Below are positions 37,193-46,460 of a DNA stretch of 64,000 nt, one piece after another. Position 1 is the stretch's first letter; each line of letters begins with the position of its first letter. This stretch comes from Deltaproteobacteria bacterium (GTDB lineage: Bacteria; Myxococcota_A; Polyangia; Nannocystales; Nannocystaceae), in assembly GCA_016709225.1 (NCBI GenBank), contig JADJEE010000012.1, positions 2,895,501 to 2,959,500 of the forward strand, read 5' to 3'. The notes under the pieces were generated by a model. The model saw nothing but the letters and a program-made list of their open reading frames with translations, was not told the origin of the DNA and made no database searches. Position numbers and translations under genes: made by a program.

Positions 37193-40008
37193 TCAGTGAA
37201 AGCGTGCGGCCGCCAGGCAGACGTCTTCGAGGTCGTCGCCGGTGTTGGTGACCTCGAGCACCGCGCCGCCCTCGAAGTCGCGCGGGAGGAAGCGGAAGTC
37301 GGCGCGGCGGCCGGTCAGTGGGTGGCGCTTGCCGCCGGTCGACCACTCGATCTGGCGCGAGCGCGTGTCGCCGCCGTGCCGGGCCAGGAACGCGATGACT
37401 TCGTCGCCGGCGGCGCCCAACCGCACCGTCACGGTGTCCCCCGGCGCGACGCCAAACGCCAGACAACGGAAGAGGTACGGGTCGGCGTAGGTGAACGAGG
37501 TGTGTGGCCGGTGATCGGCCTCGTCGCAGTCGACCAGCGCGTCTTTGCCCGTGAGCCCGTCGCACAGGCGGCGCTCACCCTGCTCGAGCTGCAGGTCACC
37601 GCGGATCACGAGGTCGGTGACGAAGCTCGAACGAGGGCCGCGTCCGTGCTCGAAGTACCGCTCCTGTGCGAACGACTGCCAGGTCGTGGCCAGCTGTGAC
37701 GCCTGTCGTCGTGCGAGCGCGCCGACACCGAGGACCGCGAGCCCGATCGCGATCCATGGCGCGAGCACCCGCACGCGCGGCCCGAAGATCGCGGCGGTCG
37801 GGGGCGCGAGCGCGGTGCCCCGCAGCAGCATCGCGAGCGCGAGCACCAGCGCGATCGCGCTGACCCATGGCAGGACGACTTCGCCGCGCGTGCGCAGGTA
37901 GTGCAGCTCGATCACCGCGTGCTCGAGCGGGCGATCGAGCTCGAACGCGAGCAGGTCCATGCCGCTCGACACGCTGGCGGTGGTGGTCTCGATCGCCTCG
38001 CCGTCGAGCGTTGCCTGCCACCGCCCAGACGGCGCCTGCGCCAGCGTCAGCCGCCCGCCCGTCGGCGACGACACCTCGACGCGCACCGAATCACGCGTGC
38101 GCTCGAAGGCATGGATCTCGCCGCCACCGATGACGAAGCGCGGCGCGGTGTCCGGTGCGAGCGTGAAGCGTTCGAGCGTGTAGCTGCCGTACTCGCCGAT
38201 GCGCACGAGTGCGTCGGCGAGCGCTTCGTCGGTGTCGTCGAGGGGGCGATCGTGGATGACGTGGGTGACACCGAGGCGACGCAGCACCGCCACCGAGCGC
38301 CGCGTGATCTGCCACTCGAAGTTCACGGTCGCGACGTGACCGTCGAGTACGGCGGCGGCACCGGCATCGGCGATCGAGAACAGCGGATAGGTGCCGCCAC
38401 CCATGCCAGTGCGAAGGAAGGCCACCCGCATCTGCGGCGTCGCGGTGGCCTCGTCACGCAGCGCCGAGGCGAGCGCGGCCTCTTCGGCTTCGGCGCCGCT
38501 GTGGGCGAGCGTGTCGACGGCCCCGACCGGCCGATGGACCAACAGGCCCCCGCGCTCGAGTGCCGACGCGACCAGTGGCGCCAACAGGACCGCCACGATC
38601 ACGCGGCGCAGCCAGTTCACGGGCAGCCCAGGATCGGCCGGTGCGTTGCGTCGGATCGCCGCGTGGATCCACGCCGCTGCGCAGGCGCACGCGGTGCCCG
38701 TGAGCGCGAACATCGGGGGCTTGAGCCCGATCGCGAAGCGGGGGAACTGCAGGTTCTTGAACGCGGCGATCAACAGATCGAGGCGCAGCACGGTGATGCC
38801 GTCCTGCGAACCCACCAGCAGCATGGCGACGCACGAGAGCACGACCATCCATGCGGCGGTGCGGCCACTCCACAGCGCGAGCGCCAGGCCGATCGCGAAG
38901 CCGCCGCTGGCCCACGCCCACGGGCCCTCGAACAGCTCGCCGCTCAGCAGCCGGATCGCGAGCGCGCCGAGCCCCGACCAACCGACCGGTGAGCGGCCGA
39001 GCTCACCGGCGGCGGCGAAGAACGTCGCGAGGCCGCCGGCCGCGAGCGCGAGCCCGAGCACGTGGACCACTGCGATCGTGCGCAGGCGACAGGCACGGCT
39101 GCGCGCACCCGGGGGCGTCGCGACCACGGCGATCGCGAACGCGACGCCACCGATGGCCCACGTCAGCAGACCGAAGGGATGCCCCAGCAGACCGCCGGCG
39201 ACGCACCCGCTGGCGATCGCGAGCCGCCGCGGGCTCGGGTGCTCCATCGCGCGCAGCGTCCACACCAGCGCGGCCAGCCACAGCGCGCACGACAGCAGCT
39301 GCGCCCACACGCCGTGGAACATGAGGTAGTTCCAGCCGCCCAGGCGCGAGGCGCCGGGATCGAGCAGCCACGCCAGCGCTGCGAGGGCGCCGGCCCACGC
39401 GGCCACGAGCTCGTGGTCACACTCGATGCGCGCGCGCGTCAGCACGTCGCGCGTGATCGCGGCTGCCAGCTGCCACGCGCCCCACGAGACCAGCGACCAC
39501 AACCCCAGCAGACCCCACGCGTAGCTGTGGCGCAGGCCGATCGCGCCGAAGCTGACCACGTGCACGAACGCGACCCAGAGGTAACCCAGCGTGGGGTAGC
39601 CCTCGCCGAACGGGAAGCCGTGGTTGAAGCGATCGGTCCAGCCGCTCAAGCGGCCCTCGGGCAGCAGGTCGTCGAGCAAGACGCGGGTCTGGAAGTAGTG
39701 GATCGCGTGATCCCGCGTCGCCGGGGGCTCGCCCTTCACCAGCGGCCACAGCAGGACCACGCTGGCGCAGGCCACGATCGCCAGCGGCAGCGCGCGGCGG
39801 CCCTTGCGAGCGCGTCGGCGCCGAAGCGCGCGCGCAGCCGCGGCAACAGCTCGGGCAACAGCTCGGGCAACAGCACCAACGCAGCGCCGGTGAGCAGCCA
39901 TCGCAGCAAACCGTCGGTCAGCCATGCGCCGCCGGCCACCACGGGCAGCAGTGCGACCCGCAGTAGGGGTTGGCTGGCGATGCGCGCGACGCCGGACGGC
40001 CACTCCAC
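37193..40008 (-). CDS. Large polytopic membrane protein (PTPS-related/YfhO-like), probably frameshifted near its N-terminus
   Basis: From about 39800 down to 37193 the frame encodes a coherent protein of roughly 870 aa: many helices (LPLAIVACASVVLLWPLVKG, YAWGLLGLWSLVSWGAWQLA, MVVLSCVAMLLV), a conserved-looking GWTDRFNHGFPFGEGYPTLG after the first helix, and a C-terminal extracytoplasmic domain. Upstream of 39800 that frame is Arg/Ala-rich nonsense, but a different minus-strand frame opening at the GTG at 40008 gives a good hydrophobic N-terminus (QPLLRVALLPVVAGG, LLRWLLTGAALVLLPELLPE). A net -1 shift between about 39790 and 39825 would join them. Likely a membrane enzyme of envelope glycan metabolism; only tentative. 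Confidence 0.7.
39841..39876. repeat. Three tandem copies of a 12-bp unit
   Basis: Copies of GGGCAACAGCTC (first and last with one mismatch). In the N-terminal frame of the membrane protein they encode LLPELLPELLP. The repeat lies just upstream of the presumed frameshift, so slippage there is a possible cause of both. Confidence 0.75.
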
Positions 40009-40059
40009 GTACGCACGACTGTATGCTCGGGCACGGTGGCCGTGCTACCAGGATCTGCG

Positions 40060-41223
40060 ATGGCCCGCATCGATACCGATCTGATCCACGCCGGCGAGCC
40101 GCGCCCTCGCATCGCCGGTGCGGTGGTGGCCCCGATCTTCCAGTCGTCGACCTTCGCACACAGCTCCGACCCGAGCGCTGCCGCGGGCGACTACCACGAC
40201 CTCCGCTACCTGCGACTGTCGAACTCGCCGACGCACCAGGCGCTGCACGCCAAGCTCGCCGTGCTCGAGGGCGCCGAGGCGGGCCTGGTCGCCGCCAGCG
40301 GCATGGCAGCGATCACGACCACATTGCTCTCGGTTCTCCGCAGCGGCGATCACGTCATCGCGCAGCGCTGCCTGTACGGCGGCACGCACGACTTCATGAC
40401 GCAGGATCTCGCGGCACTGGGCATCTCGGTGACCTTCGTCGGCGGCGACGACCGCGAGGGCTGGGCCCAGGCGGTGCGACCGACCACGCGCGTGTTCTAC
40501 TGCGAGAGCCTCACCAACCCGACGTTGGAGCTGGCCGACCTTCGCGGCATCGCAGGGTTCGCGCGCGAGCGCGGCCTGATCTCGATGATCGACAACACCT
40601 TCGCCACGCCGGTGAACCTGCGCCCGGTGGCGCTGGGCTTCGACCTGGTGTTGCACAGCGCGACCAAGTATTTGAACGGCCACTCTGACCTCGTCGCGGG
40701 CGCGGTGATGGGGCGCGCAGAGTTGGTCGCGGGCGTGCATCGCAAGCTCAACCACCTCGGCGGCTCGCTCGATCCGCACGCGGCATTCCTGTTGCAGCGG
40801 GGACTCAAGACCCTCGCGGTGCGGGTGCGCCACCACAACGCGTCTGCGCTCGCGCTGGCGCGGATGCTCGCGACCCACCCCCGCGTGCTGCGGGTACGGT
40901 ACCCCGGGCTGGCCGATCACCCGGCGCACGCCCGCGCCCGCGAGCTGCTCACGGGCTTCGGCGGCATGTTGTCGTTCGAGCTGCACGGCGGGGCCGCGGT
41001 CGCGCACGCCGTGATTGCAGCGCTGCGTCTGCCGGTCGAAGCGCCGAGCCTCGGTGGTCCCGAGACCCTGGTGACGCGCCCTGCGGCGACCTCGCACGTG
41101 GGCCTCGACCCCGCGACTCGGGCGTCGCTCGGCATCACCGACGCGCTGGTGCGCGTCAGCGTCGGGCTCGAGGACGCCGACGATCTCTGCGAGGACTTCA
41201 CGCAGGCGCTCGCCCGCGCGTGA
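40060..41223 (+). CDS. Cys/Met-metabolism PLP-dependent enzyme (cystathionine gamma-lyase/synthase family)
   Basis: 387 aa from the ATG at 40060, which has an AGGA 7-8 bp upstream. PLP Lys203 lies in HSATKYLNGHSD; Asp178 (MIDNTFATP) binds the pyridine nitrogen. IHAGEPRPR, TNPTLELADL and VRVSVGLEDADDL are family signatures. The usual Tyr-Ser-Arg-x-xNPT loop reads YLRLSNSPTH, an atypical form. Members include cystathionine gamma-lyase, gamma-synthase and methionine gamma-lyase; specificity cannot be assigned from sequence. Divergent from the polytopic membrane protein with about 50 bp between starts, so the promoters overlap. Confidence 0.9.
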   Translation: MARIDTDLIHAGEPRPRIAGAVVAPIFQSSTFAHSSDPSAAAGDYHDLRYLRLSNSPTHQALHAKLAVLEGAEAGLVAASGMAAITTTLLSVLRSGDHVIAQRCLYGGTHDFMTQDLAALGISVTFVGGDDREGWAQAVRPTTRVFYCESLTNPTLELADLRGIAGFARERGLISMIDNTFATPVNLRPVALGFDLVLHSATKYLNGHSDLVAGAVMGRAELVAGVHRKLNHLGGSLDPHAAFLLQRGLKTLAVRVRHHNASALALARMLATHPRVLRVRYPGLADHPAHARARELLTGFGGMLSFELHGGAAVAHAVIAALRLPVEAPSLGGPETLVTRPAATSHVGLDPATRASLGITDALVRVSVGLEDADDLCEDFTQALARA

Positions 41224-41238
41224 GATCGGGCCGTTGCG

Positions 41239-41943
41239 TCACGCCGCGGCGGTCAGTGCCGGGGCGCCGGCGAGCATCCACGACAGCGCCCGCTCGAGCT
41301 CACCCTCGGGCAGCGCGTCGATCACGTCGCCGTGGGCGAACACGAGCCGTTGCGCGCCAAGCCCCAACACCGCGCGGGCGCTCGCGGCCGCGGCACTGCG
41401 ATCCTTGGTGAGCAGACGCCAGGCCCGGCTCTGACCGAGCCGGCGGTGCACGCCCATCATCCGCAGTACCCACGGCGTGAAGAAGCCCTCGGTGCGATGG
41501 ATGTTGAACAACAGCTCGGTGACGACGAGCGTGCGACTGGCGCGGTGGAAGAACACCGTCTCCCCGACCTTGGGCGCTCCGGCGATCGCGATCGAGGCGA
41601 TCGCGTCGGCCCACGGCTCGCGGCCATCGCCGTGAATGCCCGCGAACGCGAGGTCGGGTCGCTTCTCCCGCAGGCCAGGCGACGCCCACAGCTGCGCACC
41701 GGGGAAGCGCGTCGCCCACGGCTGCACGAACAGGTGATGAAACGAGTTCGGCGCGACGATGTACGCGACCTCGCCCTTGGCCGCCACCGCCTCGAGCAGC
41801 CCCGCGTCGGGTACGATCGGCGAGAGCAACCACAGGCGGCCGTCGGGCAGGCGCACCACGGTCATCGCGATCGGCATGCGGATGCCGGTGAGGCGGAGCT
41901 GGGTGGTCGCCGTGAAGATGTCGCCGCCGTGATCGATGAGCAT
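41239..41943 (-). CDS. DUF4336 family protein (metallo-hydrolase-like)
   Basis: 234 aa from the ATG at 41943. DUF4336 markers: RMPIAMTVVRLPDGRLWLLS near residue 22, IVAPNSFHHLFVQPW, GETVFFHRASRTLVVTELLF and HGDVIDALPEG. The fold is related to metallo-beta-lactamases but the classical HxHxDH motif is missing. Function unknown. It is divergent from a MarR-type regulator, and a perfect 7-bp inverted repeat lies 6 bp before its start codon, so it is probably repressed by that regulator. Confidence 0.82.
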   Translation of the reverse strand: MLIDHGGDIFTATTQLRLTGIRMPIAMTVVRLPDGRLWLLSPIVPDAGLLEAVAAKGEVAYIVAPNSFHHLFVQPWATRFPGAQLWASPGLREKRPDLAFAGIHGDGREPWADAIASIAIAGAPKVGETVFFHRASRTLVVTELLFNIHRTEGFFTPWVLRMMGVHRRLGQSRAWRLLTKDRSAAAASARAVLGLGAQRLVFAHGDVIDALPEGELERALSWMLAGAPALTAAA

Positions 41944-41948
41944 CGAAA

Positions 41949-41970
41949 TTAGTCAATCATGTCTGACTAA
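41949..41970. promoter_or_regulatory. MarR-type operator (inverted repeat TTAGTCA-N8-TGACTAA)
   Basis: Perfect 7-bp arms separated by 8 bp inside an AT-rich island in otherwise GC-rich DNA, between the divergent DUF4336 and marR genes and ending 6 bp from the DUF4336 ATG. A 20-odd-bp palindrome of this kind is the usual MarR binding site; binding here would block transcription or translation start of the DUF4336 gene. Confidence 0.65.
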
Positions 41971-41999
41971 ACCTGACAACTAGAAATGGTCAAGCGAGA

Positions 42000-42029
42000 T
42001 TGACGTTGTCGGCGCGACGCTTGACGTTG
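42000..42029. repeat. Direct repeat TTGACGTTG, 21 bp apart
   Basis: Exact copies at 42000-42008 and 42021-42029, spaced by two helical turns, 32 bp before the marR start. Each contains a -35-like TTGACG, but no good -10 follows at 17 bp. They may be a second regulator site. Confidence 0.45.
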
Positions 42030-42060
42030 CGGGGCGATCCTGTTGCACTGCCAGCCGTCC

Positions 42061-42552
42061 GTGGCGCGTGTCCCACCGAACCAAGTCGCCGCGCTCGAGC
42101 GGGCGAAGGCCGCCAGCTTCGCGCAGCTCTTGCTGCAATGTGCCCGCCGCTTCGACGAGCTGGCGATTGCGCGCGTGCGCGACCGCAGCGGCATCGACCT
42201 GCGGTCGGCCCACACCTCGTTGTTCCCCCACATCGATCTCGCGGGCACGCGACTGACCGAGCTCGCGCGTCGACTCGGCGTGAGCAAGCAGGCGGTCGCG
42301 CCCCTGGTCGACGACCTGGTCGAGATGGGCGCGCTCGAGCGCGTGCCCGACCCCGACGACGCCCGCGCGAAACTCATCGTGTTCGCCAAGCGCCGCGGAC
42401 GCGTCCGCATCCACGATGGGCTCGCGGTGCTCGGCGAGCTCGAGGCCGAGGCCGCCGCCGCGGTCGGCAAGGACAAGCTGCGGACCCTGCATGCCATCCT
42501 CGGTGAGCTGCTGGTGTGGCTGCGCGAGCGCGGGGACGCGGATCCCGGGTGA
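42061..42552 (+). CDS. MarR-family transcriptional regulator
   Basis: 163 aa from the GTG at 42061 (a TTG at 42043 is possible). Winged helix: HTSLFPHIDLAGTRLTELAR, recognition helix RLGVSKQAVAPLVDDLVEMG, and wing ERVPDPDDARAKLIVFAKRG. Flanking helices form the dimer interface. It is divergent from the DUF4336 gene with a palindrome between them, the standard layout for a MarR repressor controlling its neighbour and itself. The ligand is unknown. Confidence 0.9.
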   Translation: MARVPPNQVAALERAKAASFAQLLLQCARRFDELAIARVRDRSGIDLRSAHTSLFPHIDLAGTRLTELARRLGVSKQAVAPLVDDLVEMGALERVPDPDDARAKLIVFAKRRGRVRIHDGLAVLGELEAEAAAAVGKDKLRTLHAILGELLVWLRERGDADPG

Positions 42553-42579
42553 TCGTGGCGGCCCGGAGCGGCGATCGCG

Positions 42580-42608
42580 TCGACGGACCCGGCAGGGTTG
42601 CATATATT
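42580..42608 (+). promoter_or_regulatory. Candidate sigma-70 type promoter for the DUF4136 lipoprotein
   Basis: TCGACG, 17-bp spacer, TATATT at 42603-42608, one of very few AT-rich hexamers in the region. The -10 ends 10 bp before the ATG at 42619, so the mRNA would be nearly leaderless. Confidence 0.35.
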
Positions 42609-42618
42609 GGCCGCACCC

Positions 42619-43179
42619 ATGACGCGCGGCGCCGAAGCTCCACCACGCCCCTCGACCCGCCGCCATGTGCTCGGCTGGCTCGCCGCTGCGACCGTCAGCG
42701 CGGCGCTCGGCTGCGCACCCAAGGCCCGTGCCGAGCGCGTCGCCGAGTTCCCACTCGAGACGAGCACGCGCTATGCGTGGATCACCGACGAGCCGGTGCT
42801 GATCCAGCTCGGCGAGCCGCAGGCGAACGTGCGCACCGAGGCCAACGAGCTGCGACTGCGTGCCGCGATCGACGCTGCATTGGCGAAGCGCGGCTTCCAG
42901 GTGGTATCGCGCGACGAGGCCCAGGTGCTGGTGGCGTTCTCGGTGGGAACGACGGTGCGCTATCGGCTCGAGGGCTCGACGAGCGGGTCGATCGCCGGGC
43001 TCGAACCCGGCGAGAAGCAGACCAAGGGCACGTTGAACATCTACCTCGTCGATCACGCGTCCCGGCGCGAGGTGTGGCACGGCTGGACCTCGAAGTGGCT
43101 GTCGAAGGGCGATGACCCCGACGCGACCGTGCACGAGGCGGTCGAGGCTGTGATGGCGGCCTTCCCAGGCACGCGCTGA
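42619..43179 (+). CDS. DUF4136 lipoprotein
   Basis: 186 aa from the ATG at 42619. RRHVLGWLAAATVSAALGC is a signal peptide with a lipobox (Cys32), and the paired Arg residues could direct it to Tat. DUF4136 features: TSTRYAWITDEPV near residue 49, two-helix core (ELRLRAAIDAALAKRGFQVV) and DEAQVLVAFSVGTTVRYR, later GTLNIYLVDHASRREVWHGW. Family proteins are outer-membrane or periplasmic lipoproteins of unknown role. Confidence 0.85.
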   Translation: MTRGAEAPPRPSTRRHVLGWLAAATVSAALGCAPKARAERVAEFPLETSTRYAWITDEPVLIQLGEPQANVRTEANELRLRAAIDAALAKRGFQVVSRDEAQVLVAFSVGTTVRYRLEGSTSGSIAGLEPGEKQTKGTLNIYLVDHASRREVWHGWTSKWLSKGDDPDATVHEAVEAVMAAFPGTR

Positions 43180-43236
43180 AAAAGAAGCTCCGACCGGCGT
43201 GATCAATCCGGCGTCGGGTCGGTCTACGATCTTCAG

Positions 43237-43569
43237 ATGCCAGCGAACCGAGAACTCCGCTCGATCCTGCGCCTGACCGCCCTCGTTGCGCTGGTCCTGG
43301 GCGCTGGCTGTGACGAGACCTCCAAGATCTGCTTCGAAGGTGCCGGCAAGCCGGTGCACCTGCAGATCAGCGCGTGCGGCGAGCTGTGCGAGAAGGACGA
43401 TCAGAAGGCGTGCGGTCACATGACCGACCTCGCGCTGCCGGCGTGCATGGAGAAGCACGACCGCGAGTCGTGCGCGTGGATGTGCAACTACTCGACGGTG
43501 GGCGGCAAGGAGCTGTTCTGCGACGAGCTCGCGAAGCTGCCCGAGCCCACGCTCACGCCGACGCCGTGA
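43237..43569 (+). CDS. Small Cys-rich lipoprotein
   Basis: 110 aa. Signal peptide with lipobox VLGAGC (Cys25), then about 70 residues containing eight further cysteines (KICFEG, SACGELCEKDDQKACG, LPACMEKHDRESCAWMC, ELFCDEL), suggesting a disulphide-rich domain, and a Pro/Thr tail (PEPTLTPTP). No family known. It follows the DUF4136 gene by 57 bp on the same strand and may be co-transcribed. Confidence 0.7.
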   Translation: MPANRELRSILRLTALVALVLGAGCDETSKICFEGAGKPVHLQISACGELCEKDDQKACGHMTDLALPACMEKHDRESCAWMCNYSTVGGKELFCDELAKLPEPTLTPTP

Positions 43570-43588
43570 CGCGACGGCGCCCGCATGC

Positions 43589-45340
43589 TCACTTCGCGGT
43601 GACGAGCGCGAGCTCGCGGTGCACCACGACGCCGGCGGCGTCGAGCACCGCCGCGTCGCCGCAGACCAGCTCGGGGAAGGTGTTCGGTCGCAGCTTCTTG
43701 GTCTTCTTGTGCACGAGCTCGAGCGCGGCTGCGTCGGCCGCGATCGCGCCGAAGAACTTGTCCGGGCCGATCTCGAGCTCGACGAAGCGCACCGATTCGA
43801 GGCCCGCGACGCGCGACAGCGCCTTGGTCATCTTGGGGTAGTCGTTGGCGTCGTCCCAGGCCTTGCGGCGCATGAGCAGGCTGAGACGCTGCTCGCACGT
43901 GCCACCCGACGCGGTCGGCCACGGCACGTACGGCTGCGTGATCTCGCGCCCGTCGATCAGCTCGCCACAACGCAGCGGGTGCGCGGTCGCTCGCGAGTGC
44001 AGCACCGCGCGGTAGAAGCGGCCTGGCGCCCCCTTGCCGCGACGCTGCACCACGAACTCGGCCTCCGCCCACACGTCGTCGGGCCCCGCGGCGTGCAGCC
44101 GACGCAGGCGCAGCGCCTCGCCCTCGAAGAACGCCGACGGCGGCACCGCGATCTCGATCGGGGTCTCGCCGTCGAGTCGCCACAGTCGCCCGCCGACGTT
44201 CTCGTAGCCGTCGCCGCCGGTGCGGATCCACGGGGTTCCGAACGGCACCCCCGCGAGCTCCACCACCGGCTTGCCATCGGGCAGGGTGATGCTTCGCCAG
44301 CTCTGGCCGTCGTGCCGTGCCAGCAGGCTGCCACCGATCCACGGGTGGCCCTCGGGATCGACCTCGATGGTGCGCACGACCGCGCCCTTGGGCAGCGCGA
44401 TCTCGGTCCACGCGTCGTCGTGGCCGTGCCAGAGCTTGCTCGACTCGGCCACGACGTAGAAGCCGTCCTTGCCGTCGAACGCGATGCTCGAGCCGTCCTT
44501 CGGCCGCTCCCAGCTCGAGCCGGCGACGCGGAGATCGTGGGTGTGGCCGGCGAGGTCGTCGCGACGCCAGTGGGTGACGAAGACGTGCTTGCCCTCGCAG
44601 GTCCAGGTTGCCACCGCGTCGCCGGCCGCGAGCACGCGCGCATCGATGACCTCGGCGGTCTTGCAGCCCGCCTTCGCCAGGCCGCGATCGAAGCGGGGTC
44701 CCTTGGGTTTGCCGCGCACGACGGCGAACTTCGCCCCACCGTCCGCGCCTGCGCCCAGTGCCAACAGCGACTGATCGTACCAGGCGTAGAGCCGCTCGAC
44801 GCCGCCGTCGTTGTCCTTGAACGGGTCCAGCTCGACCCAGCCGTCGTTGGTCTGGCGATACGCACCGCGGATGCCTTCGCGCGAGAACTCCATCACCTCG
44901 GCGAACAGCGCGTCGGGGTAGCGGCCGCCGAGCTCCTCGATCCGCGGCACGCGGGACTGCCACGCCGGTGCTGGCTCCGCACTCGCGAGCGCGGTGCCGA
45001 CGCGCTCGGCCGCACGCCCGCTCGCGTCGAGACGCACGATGTCTCCGCCGTCGTAGTGCACGAGCGTGTCGTCACCGACCAGCGACACGCCCATGTAGCG
45101 ACAGCGCCCCTCGACCGCGACGTGGAGCGCGGTTGGAGGTGGCACCACGACCGGCTCGCTCGGCGGGGCCTCGGTGGCGGCGACGACTGGTGTGCTCGGC
45201 ACCGGCGCGTCGGGCGAGGCCTCGCTCGCAGGGCTCGCGGTGCTGGGATCGATCGCGGGCTCGTTGCCGTGATCGGTGCAGGCACCCGACCACAGCGACA
45301 GCGACGCGAGGCACAGGGCGACGGGGAGGCGGCGTTTCAT
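43589..45340 (-). CDS. Large lipoprotein with repeat-like domain (possible beta-propeller)
   Basis: 583 aa from the ATG at 45340, supported by AGGAG 7 bp upstream. Lipobox WSGAC (Cys21), Pro/Ala/Ser linker (about 22-70), then a soluble region with recurring Trp/Gly-Asp units such as DDAWTEIALPKGAVVRTIEV, GHPWIGGSLLARHDGQSW and PFGTPWIRTGGDGYENVGG, consistent with propeller blades. The C-terminal part (residues about 430-583) has two Cys pairs (LRCGE, TCEQR) and no recognisable family. Its ATG overlaps the stop of the pentaheme cytochrome gene (ATGA), so the two are made together. Confidence 0.72.
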   Translation of the reverse strand: MKRRLPVALCLASLSLWSGACTDHGNEPAIDPSTASPASEASPDAPVPSTPVVAATEAPPSEPVVVPPPTALHVAVEGRCRYMGVSLVGDDTLVHYDGGDIVRLDASGRAAERVGTALASAEPAPAWQSRVPRIEELGGRYPDALFAEVMEFSREGIRGAYRQTNDGWVELDPFKDNDGGVERLYAWYDQSLLALGAGADGGAKFAVVRGKPKGPRFDRGLAKAGCKTAEVIDARVLAAGDAVATWTCEGKHVFVTHWRRDDLAGHTHDLRVAGSSWERPKDGSSIAFDGKDGFYVVAESSKLWHGHDDAWTEIALPKGAVVRTIEVDPEGHPWIGGSLLARHDGQSWRSITLPDGKPVVELAGVPFGTPWIRTGGDGYENVGGRLWRLDGETPIEIAVPPSAFFEGEALRLRRLHAAGPDDVWAEAEFVVQRRGKGAPGRFYRAVLHSRATAHPLRCGELIDGREITQPYVPWPTASGGTCEQRLSLLMRRKAWDDANDYPKMTKALSRVAGLESVRFVELEIGPDKFFGAIAADAAALELVHKKTKKLRPNTFPELVCGDAAVLDAAGVVVHRELALVTAK

Positions 45341-46410
45341 GGGCTTGCTCCTGCCGCGTCGAGGCGGCCTTGGGTGACGACGGTCTCGCCGAAGATCTCC
45401 GCGTCGTCGCCGTCGTGCGGCAACGCGACACGCTGGTGGACCACGCGCCACACGATCGCGTGGGCGTCGACGGCGTCGCCCAGCTCGAACTCGACGTCGA
45501 CGACGCCGTTGCGATCCGCGAGTGACGGTGCTCCGGGTCGATCGTCGTGGGTCACCGGCCCACCCGGGCCTGCGAAGTGGCGGGCCAACGCCCGCGCGTC
45601 GTAGGCGACGGCGTCGCCGTCGGCGTCAACCGCCTCGACGTCGACCCACAGCCGGCGGAACAGATCGCCGGTGGGGAACGCGTGGCCGATGCGACCCGGC
45701 GTCAGCTGCAGCGACACATGGCCGCCCGCGGTGCGGGTGGCGGCGACGTCGATCGCGTCGCGCAGCATGCCGGGGTCGCGGGAGGCCGCGAACGCGTGGC
45801 TGCGGTGGCGCAGTGCGCCTTCGCCGACCCACGGCATGTGGCACTCGGCGCAGCTCACCGCGGCATACGTGGAAACCGCGTGCTCGGTGAGGGTCGACTG
45901 CATCGCCAGCGCAGGTGTCCGCGGGAACGCGAACTCATGGCAGCCGCCGCAGGCGTCGACGTCGGCGAATGCGGAGGTGCGCGTCACCGGATGGGGCGCC
46001 GGGGCGTCGCGGGTTGGCGTGGGCACGGCGAGCGTGATCGAGTCGGCGCCATGGGGCACGTGGCACGTGACACACGCCACCCCGATGGTTCCCTGCGCGG
46101 CGCCGGGGATCTGCGTCGGGTCGGCCTCGGGCGCGTGGCAGCCCCGGCAGAATCGCCCGCGTTCCACCGCGATGGCGCGCTGGAAGTCCGGGTCCGCGTA
46201 GGCGCTGCGGTGCTGCGAGCCCTGCCACTCGAGGGCCTGCGCGGCATGACAGCGCACGCAGCCGTCGTTCAGCGTGACGCGCCCCGACGCCGGTGCCGAC
46301 GCGGTGGGGCCAGGCATCGTCGCGACCGCGGCGTCTTCACGCGGCCGCGCCGGCGCCGGGTGACAGGCGATCGAAAGCGCGAGCGTGCACCAATGAAGCT
46401 CGCGTAGCAC
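45337..46410 (-). CDS. Pentaheme c-type cytochrome lipoprotein
   Basis: 357 aa from the GTG at 46410; the frame upstream is rejected. Signal sequence HWCTLALSIAC with lipid Cys16. Five heme-binding CXXCH motifs at about 51 (CVRCH), 88 (CRGCH), 113 (CVTCH), 154 (CGGCH) and 187 (CAECH), with spare His residues that could be distal ligands, as in the cytochrome c554/multiheme family. The C-terminal 150 residues lack hemes (LQLTPGRIGHAFPTGDLFRR). An outer-membrane or periplasmic electron carrier. It lies between a Cys-rich lipoprotein gene (50 bp upstream) and a propeller-like lipoprotein gene (overlap). Confidence 0.85.
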   Translation of the reverse strand: MLRELHWCTLALSIACHPAPARPREDAAVATMPGPTASAPASGRVTLNDGCVRCHAAQALEWQGSQHRSAYADPDFQRAIAVERGRFCRGCHAPEADPTQIPGAAQGTIGVACVTCHVPHGADSITLAVPTPTRDAPAPHPVTRTSAFADVDACGGCHEFAFPRTPALAMQSTLTEHAVSTYAAVSCAECHMPWVGEGALRHRSHAFAASRDPGMLRDAIDVAATRTAGGHVSLQLTPGRIGHAFPTGDLFRRLWVDVEAVDADGDAVAYDARALARHFAGPGGPVTHDDRPGAPSLADRNGVVDVEFELGDAVDAHAIVWRVVHQRVALPHDGDDAEIFGETVVTQGRLDAAGASP

Positions 46411-46460
46411 GGCGTCGAAGAGGGTAACGCGCGCGGGTAGGGGACAACTTCCGCCCGTCG

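Noticed and set aside
43180..43236. Hairpin-like CCGACC...GGTCGG after the DUF4136 gene as a terminator
   Set aside because: Loop too long, arms short and no T-run; not convincing.
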